Below the pieces are notes generated by a model that searched no databases, was not told where the DNA came from, and worked only from the letters and a program-made list of their open reading frames with translations. Made by a program: the position numbers and the translations under genes. DNA of 64,000 bases, from NCBI RefSeq assembly GCF_024758725.1, contig NZ_CP096972.1:1532001-1596000 (forward strand). Reading direction: 5' to 3'. The DNA is from Sphingomonas sp. SUN039 (lineage in GTDB: Bacteria; Pseudomonadota; Alphaproteobacteria; Sphingomonadales; Sphingomonadaceae). This document shows positions 43,460-51,873 of the stretch, piece after piece (the first letter of the stretch is position 1; each line of letters starts with the position of its first letter).

Positions 43460-45175
43460 TCAGCCGGTCCCCCCGACATCGGCCAGATAACCGTGCAGTT
43501 GCGCGACGACGGCCGCGCCCTCGCCCACCCCCGCCGCAACGCGTTTAACCGAACCGGCGCGCACGTCGCCGATGGCGAATACACCGGGGATGCTGGTTTC
43601 GAGCGGCATCGGCTTGCGGTCCAGATGCCACCCCGCCCCTTTCAGCGCCTCACCCTCCAACGCGTCGCCGGTCATCACGAACCCCTTGCGGTCGCGCACC
43701 GCGTCGCATTCGCCCAGCCACGCCGAATTGGGATCGGCCCCGATGAACAGGAACAGGTAGCGGCTGTCGCAGCTTGCCTCCTCGCCCGTATCGCGGTTGC
43801 GCCATGTCACCCCGGTCAGCCCGTCCTTGTTGCCATGCAGTTCGCTGATCTCGCTGCCGACATGGAGGGTGACATTGGGCAGCGCGGCGATCCGTTCGAT
43901 CAGATAGTTCGACATCGTCTCCGCCAGCGGACGGCGGACGACGAGGTTCACCTTGTTGCAATGGCCCGCGAGGAACACCACTGCCTGCCCCGCCGAATTG
44001 CCGCCGCCGACCAGCGCGACTTCCTCGCCCTTCACCAATCGCGCCTCGATGGGCGACGCCCAGTACGATACGCCGCGCCCTTCATAGCGTTGCAGCCCCT
44101 GCACCGACGGGCGGCGGTAGGCCGCACCGCTGGCCACAACGATGCTGCGCGCCCGCACCCGGCGTCCGTCGCCGAGCACAAGGCTGGGCGTCTTGCGGCT
44201 GCAATCGAGCTTTTCGACGGTCACCGGAATCGCGATCTGCGCCCCGAATTTCTGTGCCTGTCCGAACGCGCGGCCCGCGAGCGCCTGCCCCGAAATACCG
44301 GTCGGAAAACCGAGATAATTCTCGATCCGCGCCGATGCCCCCGCCTGTCCGCCGTAGGCGCGCGCGTCGAGCACCACGACGCTCAACCCTTCCGATGCGG
44401 CATAGACCGCCGCCGCCAGCCCCGCAGGGCCAGCCCCCACGATCGCGACGTCGAACGTCGTCGCGGTATCGATGGTATCGAGCCCCAGACAATGCGCGAG
44501 CGCGCGGTCGGTGGGGTTGCGTAGCACTTCGCCATTGGGACAGACCGCAATCGGCAGGTCGTCGTCGGACACGCCGAAGCGTTCGATCAGCGCCTTGGCA
44601 TCGTCGTCGGTCGCGGGGTCGAGCACGGTTTTGGGCGTGCCGTTGCGCTCGCAGAACGTCTCCAGCCGGACAAGGTCGGGCATTCCAGCCGTACCGATCA
44701 GGATCGGGCCGCCCGCCCCGCTCTGGATCAACGATACCCGGCGCAGAATGAGCGCGCGCATCACCATTTCGCCGATGGCGGCATCGACGATCAGCAATTG
44801 CCTGAGCGCCTCAGGCGTCAGCAGCAGCACCTCGACCGGCCCGCGTGCGCGCCCGTCGACCAGTGCGGGACGCCCGGCGAGTTGACCGGTTTCGGCGAGG
44901 AACTGGCCCGGCCCCTGCTCGACGATGGTGACGTCATGGCCCCCGGCGTCGCGGTTGGTGATGACCACCCATCCCGAAAGCATGACGAAGAAGCCCGGGC
45001 CTTCCTTGCCCCGCTCGAATAGCAGGTCGCCGTCAGCAAAACTCAGGCGCTCACCGAGTTTGGCGATGCGGTCGATCTGTCCGGCGTCGAGCGCCGGAAA
45101 CATCTGCTCCGCGCGGTCGGCCAGCGGCGCGTCAGCGAGAACGACGAAACTGTCTTCAGGGTCCGGCAGGTCCAT
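43460..45175 (-). CDS. three-domain FAD oxidoreductase (cNMP-binding, Grx-like, TrxR-like)
   Basis: 571 residues. Residues 20-145 form a cyclic-nucleotide-binding fold (FADGDLLFERGKEGPGFFVMLSGWV, FLAETGQLAGRPALVDGRA), 160-232 a thioredoxin/glutaredoxin-like domain without a CxxC, and 240-571 a thioredoxin-reductase-like FAD/NADPH module with GAGPAG near 248 and VGGGNSAGQAVVFL later. The redox-active CxxC of thioredoxin reductase is missing, replaced around ARIENYLGFP. Known proteins of this layout are annotated as FAD-dependent oxidoreductases; the electron acceptor is unknown. AAAGGCGAA precedes the ATG. Confidence 0.88.
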   Translation of the reverse strand: MDLPDPEDSFVVLADAPLADRAEQMFPALDAGQIDRIAKLGERLSFADGDLLFERGKEGPGFFVMLSGWVVITNRDAGGHDVTIVEQGPGQFLAETGQLAGRPALVDGRARGPVEVLLLTPEALRQLLIVDAAIGEMVMRALILRRVSLIQSGAGGPILIGTAGMPDLVRLETFCERNGTPKTVLDPATDDDAKALIERFGVSDDDLPIAVCPNGEVLRNPTDRALAHCLGLDTIDTATTFDVAIVGAGPAGLAAAVYAASEGLSVVVLDARAYGGQAGASARIENYLGFPTGISGQALAGRAFGQAQKFGAQIAIPVTVEKLDCSRKTPSLVLGDGRRVRARSIVVASGAAYRRPSVQGLQRYEGRGVSYWASPIEARLVKGEEVALVGGGNSAGQAVVFLAGHCNKVNLVVRRPLAETMSNYLIERIAALPNVTLHVGSEISELHGNKDGLTGVTWRNRDTGEEASCDSRYLFLFIGADPNSAWLGECDAVRDRKGFVMTGDALEGEALKGAGWHLDRKPMPLETSIPGVFAIGDVRAGSVKRVAAGVGEGAAVVAQLHGYLADVGGTG

Positions 45176-45227
45176 CGGGTTCGCCTTTCGCGTTCACCCG
45201 TTGGTGGGGGCACGGCGCGGCACTTGC

Positions 45228-45255
45228 AAGGGGGCGGGCCGATACCCGCCCCCTT
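45228..45255 (-). terminator. strong hairpin after the porin gene
   Basis: AAGGGGGCGGG and CCCGCCCCCTT form a perfect 11-bp stem with a 6-nt loop starting 10 bp after the outer-membrane protein stop. There is no T-run on the transcribed strand, so it may be a transcript-protecting hairpin or rho-assisted terminator rather than a classical terminator. Confidence 0.5.
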
Positions 45256-45265
45256 GTACCATCGC

Positions 45266-46105
45266 CTAGAAGCGGAACGTCGCGACCGCGCGGATCGCGT
45301 GCCAGCGGAAGCGGTTGTCGCTGCGCTGGAAATCGGTGCCGCCGGCACCCGCCAGCAGGAACGGGTTGGTCGCGGGCGCCGTGCCCGCGCCGACGCGGAC
45401 GCGACCCTTGTTGTCCTTCAAATCGGTGTAGAGATATTCGAGGCCGATCGAGAAGTTCTTGCCGATCTTCTGCTCGACGCCGCCGCCGCCAGCATAGCCC
45501 CAGGCGTCGCTGTTACCGCTGACCGTGAAGCTGTTCGCGGTGTTCGACGTGGTAAAGCTGTTGCGGACCTTGCCATAGGCCCCGCCGCCGGTCGCATAGA
45601 ACAGCGTCGAGTTGTTCGGCGTGTAGCCGACACGGGCACGCAGCCCGGCGTTGTAGCGCAAGTCACGCGTCATCGTGTAGAAAGCGGGCGTAGTGCTGAA
45701 TGCCGACACGCTGTCGGTGATTTCGGCACGGCCGCCCTCGGCGACGAGCCCGAACACGATCGGTCCGCGCTGGATGTCGAACCCGACGCGGCCCATATAT
45801 TCGATGGCGTCCTTGTCCTTCGTACAGGCGGTGGGCTGGGCCGATGTCGCCGCGCCGCCGCAGAAGCCGGGCGAAAACGCGTTGGCACCCGCCGCTGTGG
45901 TCACCGTGTCGCCGAACGACCCGTTAAGGTCGCGGTCGAACAGGATCGACGAGGTCGCGCCGTCATTGGGCTGGACCGCTGCGCCCACCGAGCCGCCAAT
46001 GTAGAAACCGCTGAAACCCTTGTCGTCGGTGTCCTGCGCCATGGCCGGAGCGGCACCGAGAACGGTTGCCAGCGCGGCCGTTGAAATCAAAGCATACTTA
46101 AACAT
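45266..46105 (-). CDS. outer-membrane beta-barrel protein (Omp25/opacity type)
   Basis: 279 residues: signal peptide MFKYALISTAALATVLGAAPAMA, then a small beta-barrel with alternating hydrophobic strands, GFYIGGSVGAAV at the start, and a final strand ending in Phe (RAVATFRF), the outer-membrane insertion signal. YNAGLRARVGYTPNNSTLFYATGGGAYGKVRNSF and GGGGVEQKIGKNFSIGLEYLYTDL are typical of Omp25/LomR proteins. Two cysteines (GFCGGA, PTACTKD) may form a loop disulfide. Probably a surface structural protein. Confidence 0.85.
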   Translation of the reverse strand: MFKYALISTAALATVLGAAPAMAQDTDDKGFSGFYIGGSVGAAVQPNDGATSSILFDRDLNGSFGDTVTTAAGANAFSPGFCGGAATSAQPTACTKDKDAIEYMGRVGFDIQRGPIVFGLVAEGGRAEITDSVSAFSTTPAFYTMTRDLRYNAGLRARVGYTPNNSTLFYATGGGAYGKVRNSFTTSNTANSFTVSGNSDAWGYAGGGGVEQKIGKNFSIGLEYLYTDLKDNKGRVRVGAGTAPATNPFLLAGAGGTDFQRSDNRFRWHAIRAVATFRF

Positions 46106-46278
46106 CGCAATACCTCTGCGTGTGTTGGGGGAGCCGCAGATACGAACGGCGGCGCGGATGGATGCGTGCTGCGGTGCAATATTTTTTCATGTGGCCCGAA
46201 TGTCACGGCGGTTCGCCGCATATCGAGCGCGCGGGACCGCTTGCGCGACGGACTCGCGCGGCCCTATGGCTGTGCGCG

Positions 46279-48261
46279 ATGACCGACCTGTTCGAAGCCG
46301 CGCCCGTCCCGCAATCCGGCAATTACGACGCCTCGTCGATCGAGGTGCTGGAGGGATTGGAGCCCGTCCGTCGCCGCCCCGGGATGTATATCGGCGGCAC
46401 CGATGAGCGCGCCTATCACCACCTCGCCGCCGAAGTGCTCGACAATGCGATGGACGAGGCGGTGGCGGGCCATGCGACCCGGATCGAGGTGATGCTCGAC
46501 ACCGGCAACCGCGTGACGATCACCGACAACGGGCGTGGCATCCCCGTCGATCCGCACCCGAAATTCCCCGACAAGTCGGCGCTCGAGGTCATCATGTCGA
46601 CGCTTCATTCGGGCGGGAAGTTCGACGGCAAGGCCTATGCTACCTCGGGCGGCCTGCACGGCGTGGGGGTGAGCGTCGTCAACGCGCTGTCGAGCGAGAC
46701 GGTGGTCGAGGTCGCGCTGAACAAGCAACTCTATCGCCAGAGCTTCTCGCGCGGGACAACGCTCGGACCGCTCGAAAGGCTCGGACCGACGCCCAACCGG
46801 CGCGGCACGACGGTCAGCTTCGTCCCCGATACCGAGATTTTCGGCCCCGAAATGGGGTTCAAACCTGCGCGGCTGATGAAGCTGGTGCGCTCGAAGGCGT
46901 ATCTGTTTGCCGGCGTCGAAATCCGCTGGAAATGCGCGCCTGAACTGATTTCCGACGACACGCCCGCCGAAGCGGTGTTCCAGTTTCCCGGCGGCCTCGC
47001 CGATCACCTGCGCGAACAAGTCGGCGAGCGCGAATGCGCGACGGCACAATTCTTCGCGGGACGGCAGGATTTTCCGGGCGAGCAACAGGGCCGCGTCGAA
47101 TGGGCCGTCGCCTGGCCGTTGTGGAGCGAGGGCAGCTTCAGCTGGTATTGCAACACCATCCCGACACCCGATGGCGGGACGCACGAAGCGGGGCTGCGTG
47201 CGGCGCTGGTCAAGGGGCTGCGCGCGTTCGGCGCGCTGGTCGGCGTCAAGAAGGCCGCCGACATCCAGCCCGAAGACGCGATCGCGCCGTCCGAAATCAT
47301 GCTGAGCGTCTTTATCCGCGACCCGCAATTCCAGTCGCAGACCAAGGACCGGCTGACCTCGCCCGAGGCGGCGCGGCTCGTTGAAAATGCGGTCAAGGAT
47401 CATTTCGACCATTTCCTGACCGACAATATGGAGCGTGGCCGCGCGCTCCTCACCTATGTTATCGACCGCATGGACGAGCGGCTGGCGCGGCGCGCCGAAC
47501 GCGAAATCAAACGCAAGACAGCGACTTCAGCGCGAAAGCTGCGCCTTCCCGGCAAGTTGACCGACTGTTCGGCGGACAGCCCCGAGGGCACCGAACTCTA
47601 CATCGTCGAGGGCGACAGCGCGGGCGGCAGCGCGAAACAGGCGCGCGACCGCAAAACACAGGCGATCCTCCCCATTCGCGGCAAAATCCTCAATGTCGCG
47701 AGCGCAACCGCCGACAAAATCCGCGCGAACAGCGAGATCGCCGACCTGATCCTCGCGCTCGGGTGCGGCGTGCGCGACAAATGCGACGCAGCAAACCTGC
47801 GCTACGAGCGCGTCGTCATCATGACCGACGCCGACGTCGACGGCGCGCACATCGCGACGCTGCTGATGACATTGTTCTTTCAGGAAATGCCCGACATCGT
47901 GCGCAAGGGGCATGTCTACCTTGCCCAGCCGCCGCTCTATCGCCTGACCGTCGGTGCCAAGTCCGCCTACGCCCGCGACGACGCGCACCGCGCCGAACTC
48001 GAGGCGTCGATCTTCGCGGGCAAAAAAGTCGAGGTCGCGCGCTTCAAGGGGCTCGGCGAAATGAACCCGTCGCAGCTCAAGGAAACGACGATGGACCCGC
48101 GCACACGGACGATGCTGCGCGTGACGCTCCCGCAGGAATACGAGGAACGCGCAAGCGTCCGCGACCTCGTCGACCGCCTGATGGGCAAGAATCCGGAGCA
48201 CCGCTTCAACTTCATCCAGGAGAATGCGGCAAGGGTGGATGAAGAGGCGATCGATGCTTGA
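46279..48261 (+). CDS. parE: DNA topoisomerase IV subunit B
   Basis: The ATPase subunit of the chromosome-decatenating enzyme. 660 residues. The GHKL ATPase motifs are DNAMDEAV, DNGRGIPVD and GGLHGVGVSVVNALS; the TOPRIM region has EGDSAGGSAKQARDR and TDADVDGAHI. Length and the absence of the GyrB insert fit ParE. The start is the ATG of MTDLFEAAPVPQSG, where homology begins; the longer upstream frame crosses the porin promoter region. parC is not in the window. Confidence 0.95.
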   Translation: MTDLFEAAPVPQSGNYDASSIEVLEGLEPVRRRPGMYIGGTDERAYHHLAAEVLDNAMDEAVAGHATRIEVMLDTGNRVTITDNGRGIPVDPHPKFPDKSALEVIMSTLHSGGKFDGKAYATSGGLHGVGVSVVNALSSETVVEVALNKQLYRQSFSRGTTLGPLERLGPTPNRRGTTVSFVPDTEIFGPEMGFKPARLMKLVRSKAYLFAGVEIRWKCAPELISDDTPAEAVFQFPGGLADHLREQVGERECATAQFFAGRQDFPGEQQGRVEWAVAWPLWSEGSFSWYCNTIPTPDGGTHEAGLRAALVKGLRAFGALVGVKKAADIQPEDAIAPSEIMLSVFIRDPQFQSQTKDRLTSPEAARLVENAVKDHFDHFLTDNMERGRALLTYVIDRMDERLARRAEREIKRKTATSARKLRLPGKLTDCSADSPEGTELYIVEGDSAGGSAKQARDRKTQAILPIRGKILNVASATADKIRANSEIADLILALGCGVRDKCDAANLRYERVVIMTDADVDGAHIATLLMTLFFQEMPDIVRKGHVYLAQPPLYRLTVGAKSAYARDDAHRAELEASIFAGKKVEVARFKGLGEMNPSQLKETTMDPRTRTMLRVTLPQEYEERASVRDLVDRLMGKNPEHRFNFIQENAARVDEEAIDA

Positions 48262-48262
48262 T

Positions 48263-48286
48263 TGACATTTTAGTATATAAATGTCA
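48263..48286. promoter_or_regulatory. candidate operator of the toxin-antitoxin operon
   Basis: TGACATTT and AAATGTCA are perfect 8-bp inverted arms around TAGTATAT, directly after the parE stop and 11 bp before the antitoxin ATG. The AT-rich core holds TATATAA, a possible -10 element. AbrB/MazE-type antitoxins usually bind such palindromes over their own promoters to autoregulate. Confidence 0.6.
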
Positions 48287-48297
48287 TTTTCTGGAAT

Positions 48298-48567
48298 ATG
48301 GGCATCGAACTGAAAATTGCCGCAAATGGCCGGATTGTCATTCCTCGCGACGTGCGGCGCGCACTCGGTGTCGAGAAGGGCGGCACGCTGATCCTCGATA
48401 ACGACGGAAGCAAGTTTAGCCTGCAATCCAGAACCCAGAGAGTGACCGAGGCGCGGGCCATCGCGGCTGCAGCGTTCGCCGGATACCAAGGCGATCCGCT
48501 TGACGATTTTCTGAAAGATCGTGCCGAGCAGCGGATTCGCGAACGCGAGCGAGCAGAAAACCGTTAG
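48298..48567 (+). CDS. AbrB/MazE-type antitoxin
   Basis: 89 residues: a SpoVT/AbrB swapped-hairpin DNA-binding domain at the N-terminus (GIELKIAANGRIVIPRDVRRALGVEKGGTLIL) and a charged, helical C-terminus (DFLKDRAEQRIRERERAENR) expected to block the toxin. Followed 4 bp later by a PIN-domain toxin, making a VapBC-type pair. The perfect palindrome just upstream is the likely autoregulatory site. The pair's own family name (vapB) fits but the fold is AbrB type. Confidence 0.85.
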   Translation: MGIELKIAANGRIVIPRDVRRALGVEKGGTLILDNDGSKFSLQSRTQRVTEARAIAAAAFAGYQGDPLDDFLKDRAEQRIRERERAENR

Positions 48568-48571
48568 CCGC

Positions 48572-48955
48572 ATGGCGGATCACGTCATCGACGCATCGGC
48601 CGTCGTCGCACTTCTCAAGCCGGAACCGGTAACCGATGAATTCGCGGCGATGTTCGCCGGAAATCCGATCTCGGCGGTCAACTATTCGGAGTCGGCCGAT
48701 TATTTCGCGCGCCTCGGTCTCGACCGCGATGCGATCCACGCCATGCTCGACCGCCTCGAAATGCGGATCGTGCCCTTAGACGAAGGACTTGCACTGGATG
48801 TCGCAATGCTCAGGCCCGTCGATCTCAACTCTTCATTGGGCGATCGCTGCTGCGTAGCATTGGCCAAACGCCTCGGCATCCCGGTTCTGACCGGCGACCA
48901 TCCGATGGCCAAGATCGCAAGTGCGGCAGGTGTGACGCTGAACTTGTTCAGGTGA
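48572..48955 (+). CDS. PIN-domain ribonuclease toxin (VapC family)
   Basis: 127 residues, compact PIN fold. Acidic metal-binding residues: Asp6 in HVIDASAVVALL, Glu near 40 in NYSESADYF, and Asp92 and Asp109 in SLGDRCCVALAKRLG and LTGDHPMA. VapC toxins cut tRNA or rRNA when the antitoxin decays. It begins 4 bp after the antitoxin stop, so both are made from one message. The pair lies just downstream of parE, in a slightly lower-GC pocket. Confidence 0.87.
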   Translation: MADHVIDASAVVALLKPEPVTDEFAAMFAGNPISAVNYSESADYFARLGLDRDAIHAMLDRLEMRIVPLDEGLALDVAMLRPVDLNSSLGDRCCVALAKRLGIPVLTGDHPMAKIASAAGVTLNLFR

Positions 48956-48966
48956 GCCTGAGTCCG

Positions 48967-49614
48967 CTAGCGAGGCAATGGCAGTTGTGTCGGCCAGCCA
49001 AAGCCATAACGACCGTCATAGTAAGTCACCTTCAGATACCTCAGGTCAGCCTCCCAATCGGAAATGGCCTGTTGAAGGGTGTCCGTACGGCGACGTTTTG
49101 CACTGCGAGCAAAGGCGGCAAGAGATTCGGCCAGTTTGCGCAAACGCGTGCCACTTTCTGGATCGCCCCATCCCCGCATATAGGCAGGACCAATCAGCGG
49201 CGGCAGGCTTTCTGCATAAGCCGTATCCAGAATTGCTCTTCTATTCTGTGGGCTTAGACCCTGCGCGATGCCAACATGATAGCCGAGGAATGCCAGCATT
49301 CCTAAAGGTTCTAACTCGCCCGCAACGCCGTTCCCGCCACCACCATCCGTGACTTCGGTCGATGGCCAAGGAAAACGATCGGGGTCCAGCAAAGCCAATC
49401 GGGACCGGCTGGCCCACTCGGACAAGATTGCATCTCGTAACGCGACGGCCAAGGGCGACGTTTCGTTCTCGTGTCGACCTGCAAGAAATGGCACGAGCTT
49501 CAGCCAGATGCCCTGGATTTGGAACAGAGAACGACGTGGCAGGGCTTCGATAGTCCTCGGCACGAGGTGCCCGAACTTTTCGCGAAAACCGCCTTGAACC
49601 TTGGTCGACTGCAT
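48967..49614 (-). CDS. protein of unknown function next to VapBC
   Basis: 215 residues, no signal peptide, no clear domain. The N-terminus is basic (MQSTKVQGGFREKFGHLVPRTIEALPRRSLFQIQGIW), the middle has GMLAFLGYHVGIAQGLSPQNRRAILDTAYAESLPPLIG, and the C-terminus ends in AISDWEADLRYLKVTYYDGRYGFGWP, an arrangement I have seen in uncharacterised prokaryotic proteins but cannot name. GC is lower than the flanks. It faces the toxin gene tail to tail and follows the AIM24 gene by 36 bp, so it could share that transcript. Confidence 0.45.
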   Translation of the reverse strand: MQSTKVQGGFREKFGHLVPRTIEALPRRSLFQIQGIWLKLVPFLAGRHENETSPLAVALRDAILSEWASRSRLALLDPDRFPWPSTEVTDGGGGNGVAGELEPLGMLAFLGYHVGIAQGLSPQNRRAILDTAYAESLPPLIGPAYMRGWGDPESGTRLRKLAESLAAFARSAKRRRTDTLQQAISDWEADLRYLKVTYYDGRYGFGWPTQLPLPR

Positions 49615-49650
49615 CGATTTGCCGCCTTAACTCAGGCCGGACCGTTGGCC

Positions 49651-50484
49651 CTACCGATTCCCCCCGATCAAATCCCCCAGTCCCCCAAGCACACTCCCCT
49701 CGCCCGCGTTGCTCCCGCCCGTCGGTCCGATCTGCGCTGCGATCCGCCCCGCCAGCCGCGAGAAGGGGAGCGACTGGATCCACACATGGCCCGGCCCGGT
49801 CAGCCGCGCGAAGAACGCGCCTTCGCCGCCGAAGACCATCGATTTAATGCCGCCCGCCTGCACCAGGTCGAAGGTGACGCTCGGCGTATAGGCGGCCAGA
49901 CACCCGGTATCGACATGGAGTTCCTCGCCCGCGCGCAGCTCGCGTTCGACCACGGTGCCGCCCATCTGGACGAACACCCAGCCGTCGCCGTCGAGTTTTT
50001 GCATGATGAAGCCTTCGCCGCCGAACAGCCCGGTCATCACGCGGCGCTGGAACTGGATGCCGATCGACACGCCTTTGGCCGCGGCGAGGAACGCGTCCTT
50101 CTGGCAGATCAGCGTACCACCATAGTCCGACAGCCGAAGCGGCAGGATCGACCCCGGCGTGGGGGCCGCAAACGCGACGCGCGCCTTGCCCTGCCCGCCG
50201 TGCGTAAAGACCGTCGTGAACAGGCTCTCGCCCGTCACCAGTCGTTTGCCCGCGCCGAGCAGCTTGCCCATGAACCCGCCGCCCTGATCGCCGCTGCCGT
50301 CGCCGAACACGGTGCTCATCGCGACGCTCGCGTCCTTCCACACCATTGCCCCGGCCTCGGCGACCGCGCTTTCGCCGGGATCGAGTTCGATCTCGACGAA
50401 CTGGAGTTCCTGCCCCTTGATCTCGAAGTCGATATCGTCGGCACTGCCTGCTGCCTTGTGGTGCGTCCAGGGATTGCTGGCCAT
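49651..50484 (-). CDS. AIM24/TIGR00266-family protein
   Basis: 277 residues of the AIM24-like beta-prism family, found from bacteria to mitochondria and of uncertain role; tryptophan RNA-binding attenuator-like folds are related. FEIKGQELQFVEIELDPGESAVAEAGAMVWKDASV and EELHVDTGCLAAYTPSVTFDLV are typical. Gly-rich ends (GSNAGEGSVLGGLGDLIGG). GGAGAG 5 nt before the ATG. Divergent from the beta-lactamase-like gene. Confidence 0.85.
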   Translation of the reverse strand: MASNPWTHHKAAGSADDIDFEIKGQELQFVEIELDPGESAVAEAGAMVWKDASVAMSTVFGDGSGDQGGGFMGKLLGAGKRLVTGESLFTTVFTHGGQGKARVAFAAPTPGSILPLRLSDYGGTLICQKDAFLAAAKGVSIGIQFQRRVMTGLFGGEGFIMQKLDGDGWVFVQMGGTVVERELRAGEELHVDTGCLAAYTPSVTFDLVQAGGIKSMVFGGEGAFFARLTGPGHVWIQSLPFSRLAGRIAAQIGPTGGSNAGEGSVLGGLGDLIGGNR

Positions 50485-50567
50485 CTTGCTCTCCGTCGTT
50501 GCGTGCTTGCGGCAAAGTGGCGATAGCAGCGGCATCCGGCAACCGCCGATGCAAAGGATTTTCATCG

Positions 50568-51830
50568 ATGGCCCGCTTCCTCGCGCTCCTGCTGTTGGTT
50601 GTCGCAGGGATGGCCCATGCGGATACCCCCTCTCCCGCGCTCGCGGCACGCGCCCAGAGCGTCCTCGCACTGCTGCGCGACGCCAAGGCCGACGAAACGG
50701 CATTCGCGCCCGCATTCCTCGCGCAGGTGCCCGCCGCACAGGTCGAGGGCATCGCGAAGGAACTCCGCACCGCCAACGGTCCGGTGATCGGCCTGACCAG
50801 GCTCGATCCGGAAAGCGCGCTGCAAGGCGTGGCGACGATCGACTATGCCAATGCGACCGTCACCGTGCGCCTCGCCATCGAAGCCCCCGAGCCGCACCGG
50901 CTGATCGGGTTGCTGATCACCGGCGTCGCGCGACGCGGCGACAGTTTCGACGCCGTCATCGGCGACCTCAAGAAACTGCCCGGCACGGCCGCGCTGATCG
51001 TCGCCAAGCTGGGCGAGGACAAGCCTGTGCCGTTCGCCGCACTGAACCCCGACACGCCGCTGGCAACGGGATCGGTGTTCAAGCTGTTCGTGCTCGCCGA
51101 GGTCGCCCGCGCGGTCGAGGTGAAGGAACGCAAATGGTCCGATGTCGTCCCGCTGGGACCGCCGTCGCTGCCGTCGGGAGTCACCCAGAGCTGGCCGAAG
51201 GAACTGCCCGTCACGCTCGCGACGCTGGCAACGCAAATGATCTCGATCAGCGACAACACCGCCACCGATACCCTGGTCGCCGCACTGGGGCGGCCAAAAG
51301 TCGACGCGATGCGTGCAAGCGTTGGGACCACGCCGGGATCACTGCCGTTGCTGACCACACTCGATGCCTTCGCGCTCAAAATGCCCGCCCGCGACGCTTT
51401 GCGGAAACGCTGGATCGCGGGTGGGTTGTCCGAGCGACGCCAGGTGCTCAACGAGCTGGAACCGGTCGCGGGCGAGATCGATGCCGCCGCGCTCGCGGGG
51501 CCGCCGCTGCACATCGACACCGTCGAATGGCCCGCAACAATGACCGAAATCGCGAGGGTACTCGACCGCCTGCGCCGTTCGAGCGACGCAACCGCGCTCG
51601 GCATCCTCGGCGTCAATCCTTCGCTCTCGCCAACCGAGCGGGCGCGTTTCGACGCGGTGGGATACAAGGGCGGCTCGGAAACAGGGGTGATTGCGATTAG
51701 CTGGCTGCTCAAAACCAGATCGGGCGACTGGTATGCCGTTGCAGGTGCGTGGAACGATCCAGCCAATGCCGTCGATGGAACCGCCTTTTCCGCCCTGATG
51801 GCACGTACGGTTGCGCTTGTCGGCAAATAA
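50568..51830 (+). CDS. class A beta-lactamase-like serine hydrolase, exported
   Basis: 420 residues with signal peptide (RFLALLLLVVAGMAHA). The catalytic motifs are SVFK at residues 169-172, SDN at 228-230 and KGG at 367-369, the class A/penicillin-recognising set, in an Esterase/LpqF-like context. An N-terminal extra domain (residues 40-135) precedes it. Such proteins are often esterases or peptidases rather than beta-lactamases; resistance cannot be inferred. AAAGGA upstream. Followed 44 bp later by the TonB-C-like protein, possibly cotranscribed. Confidence 0.85.
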   Translation: MARFLALLLLVVAGMAHADTPSPALAARAQSVLALLRDAKADETAFAPAFLAQVPAAQVEGIAKELRTANGPVIGLTRLDPESALQGVATIDYANATVTVRLAIEAPEPHRLIGLLITGVARRGDSFDAVIGDLKKLPGTAALIVAKLGEDKPVPFAALNPDTPLATGSVFKLFVLAEVARAVEVKERKWSDVVPLGPPSLPSGVTQSWPKELPVTLATLATQMISISDNTATDTLVAALGRPKVDAMRASVGTTPGSLPLLTTLDAFALKMPARDALRKRWIAGGLSERRQVLNELEPVAGEIDAAALAGPPLHIDTVEWPATMTEIARVLDRLRRSSDATALGILGVNPSLSPTERARFDAVGYKGGSETGVIAISWLLKTRSGDWYAVAGAWNDPANAVDGTAFSALMARTVALVGK

Positions 51831-51873
51831 ACCCCGTGCTATTTCGATAATACACCCCCCGGAGTTGTTTGCG

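Noticed and set aside
50568-51830. Calling the SVFK/SDN/KGG protein an antibiotic-resistance beta-lactamase
   Set aside because: The motifs are shared by esterases and peptidases; the extra N-terminal domain and context give no support for resistance.
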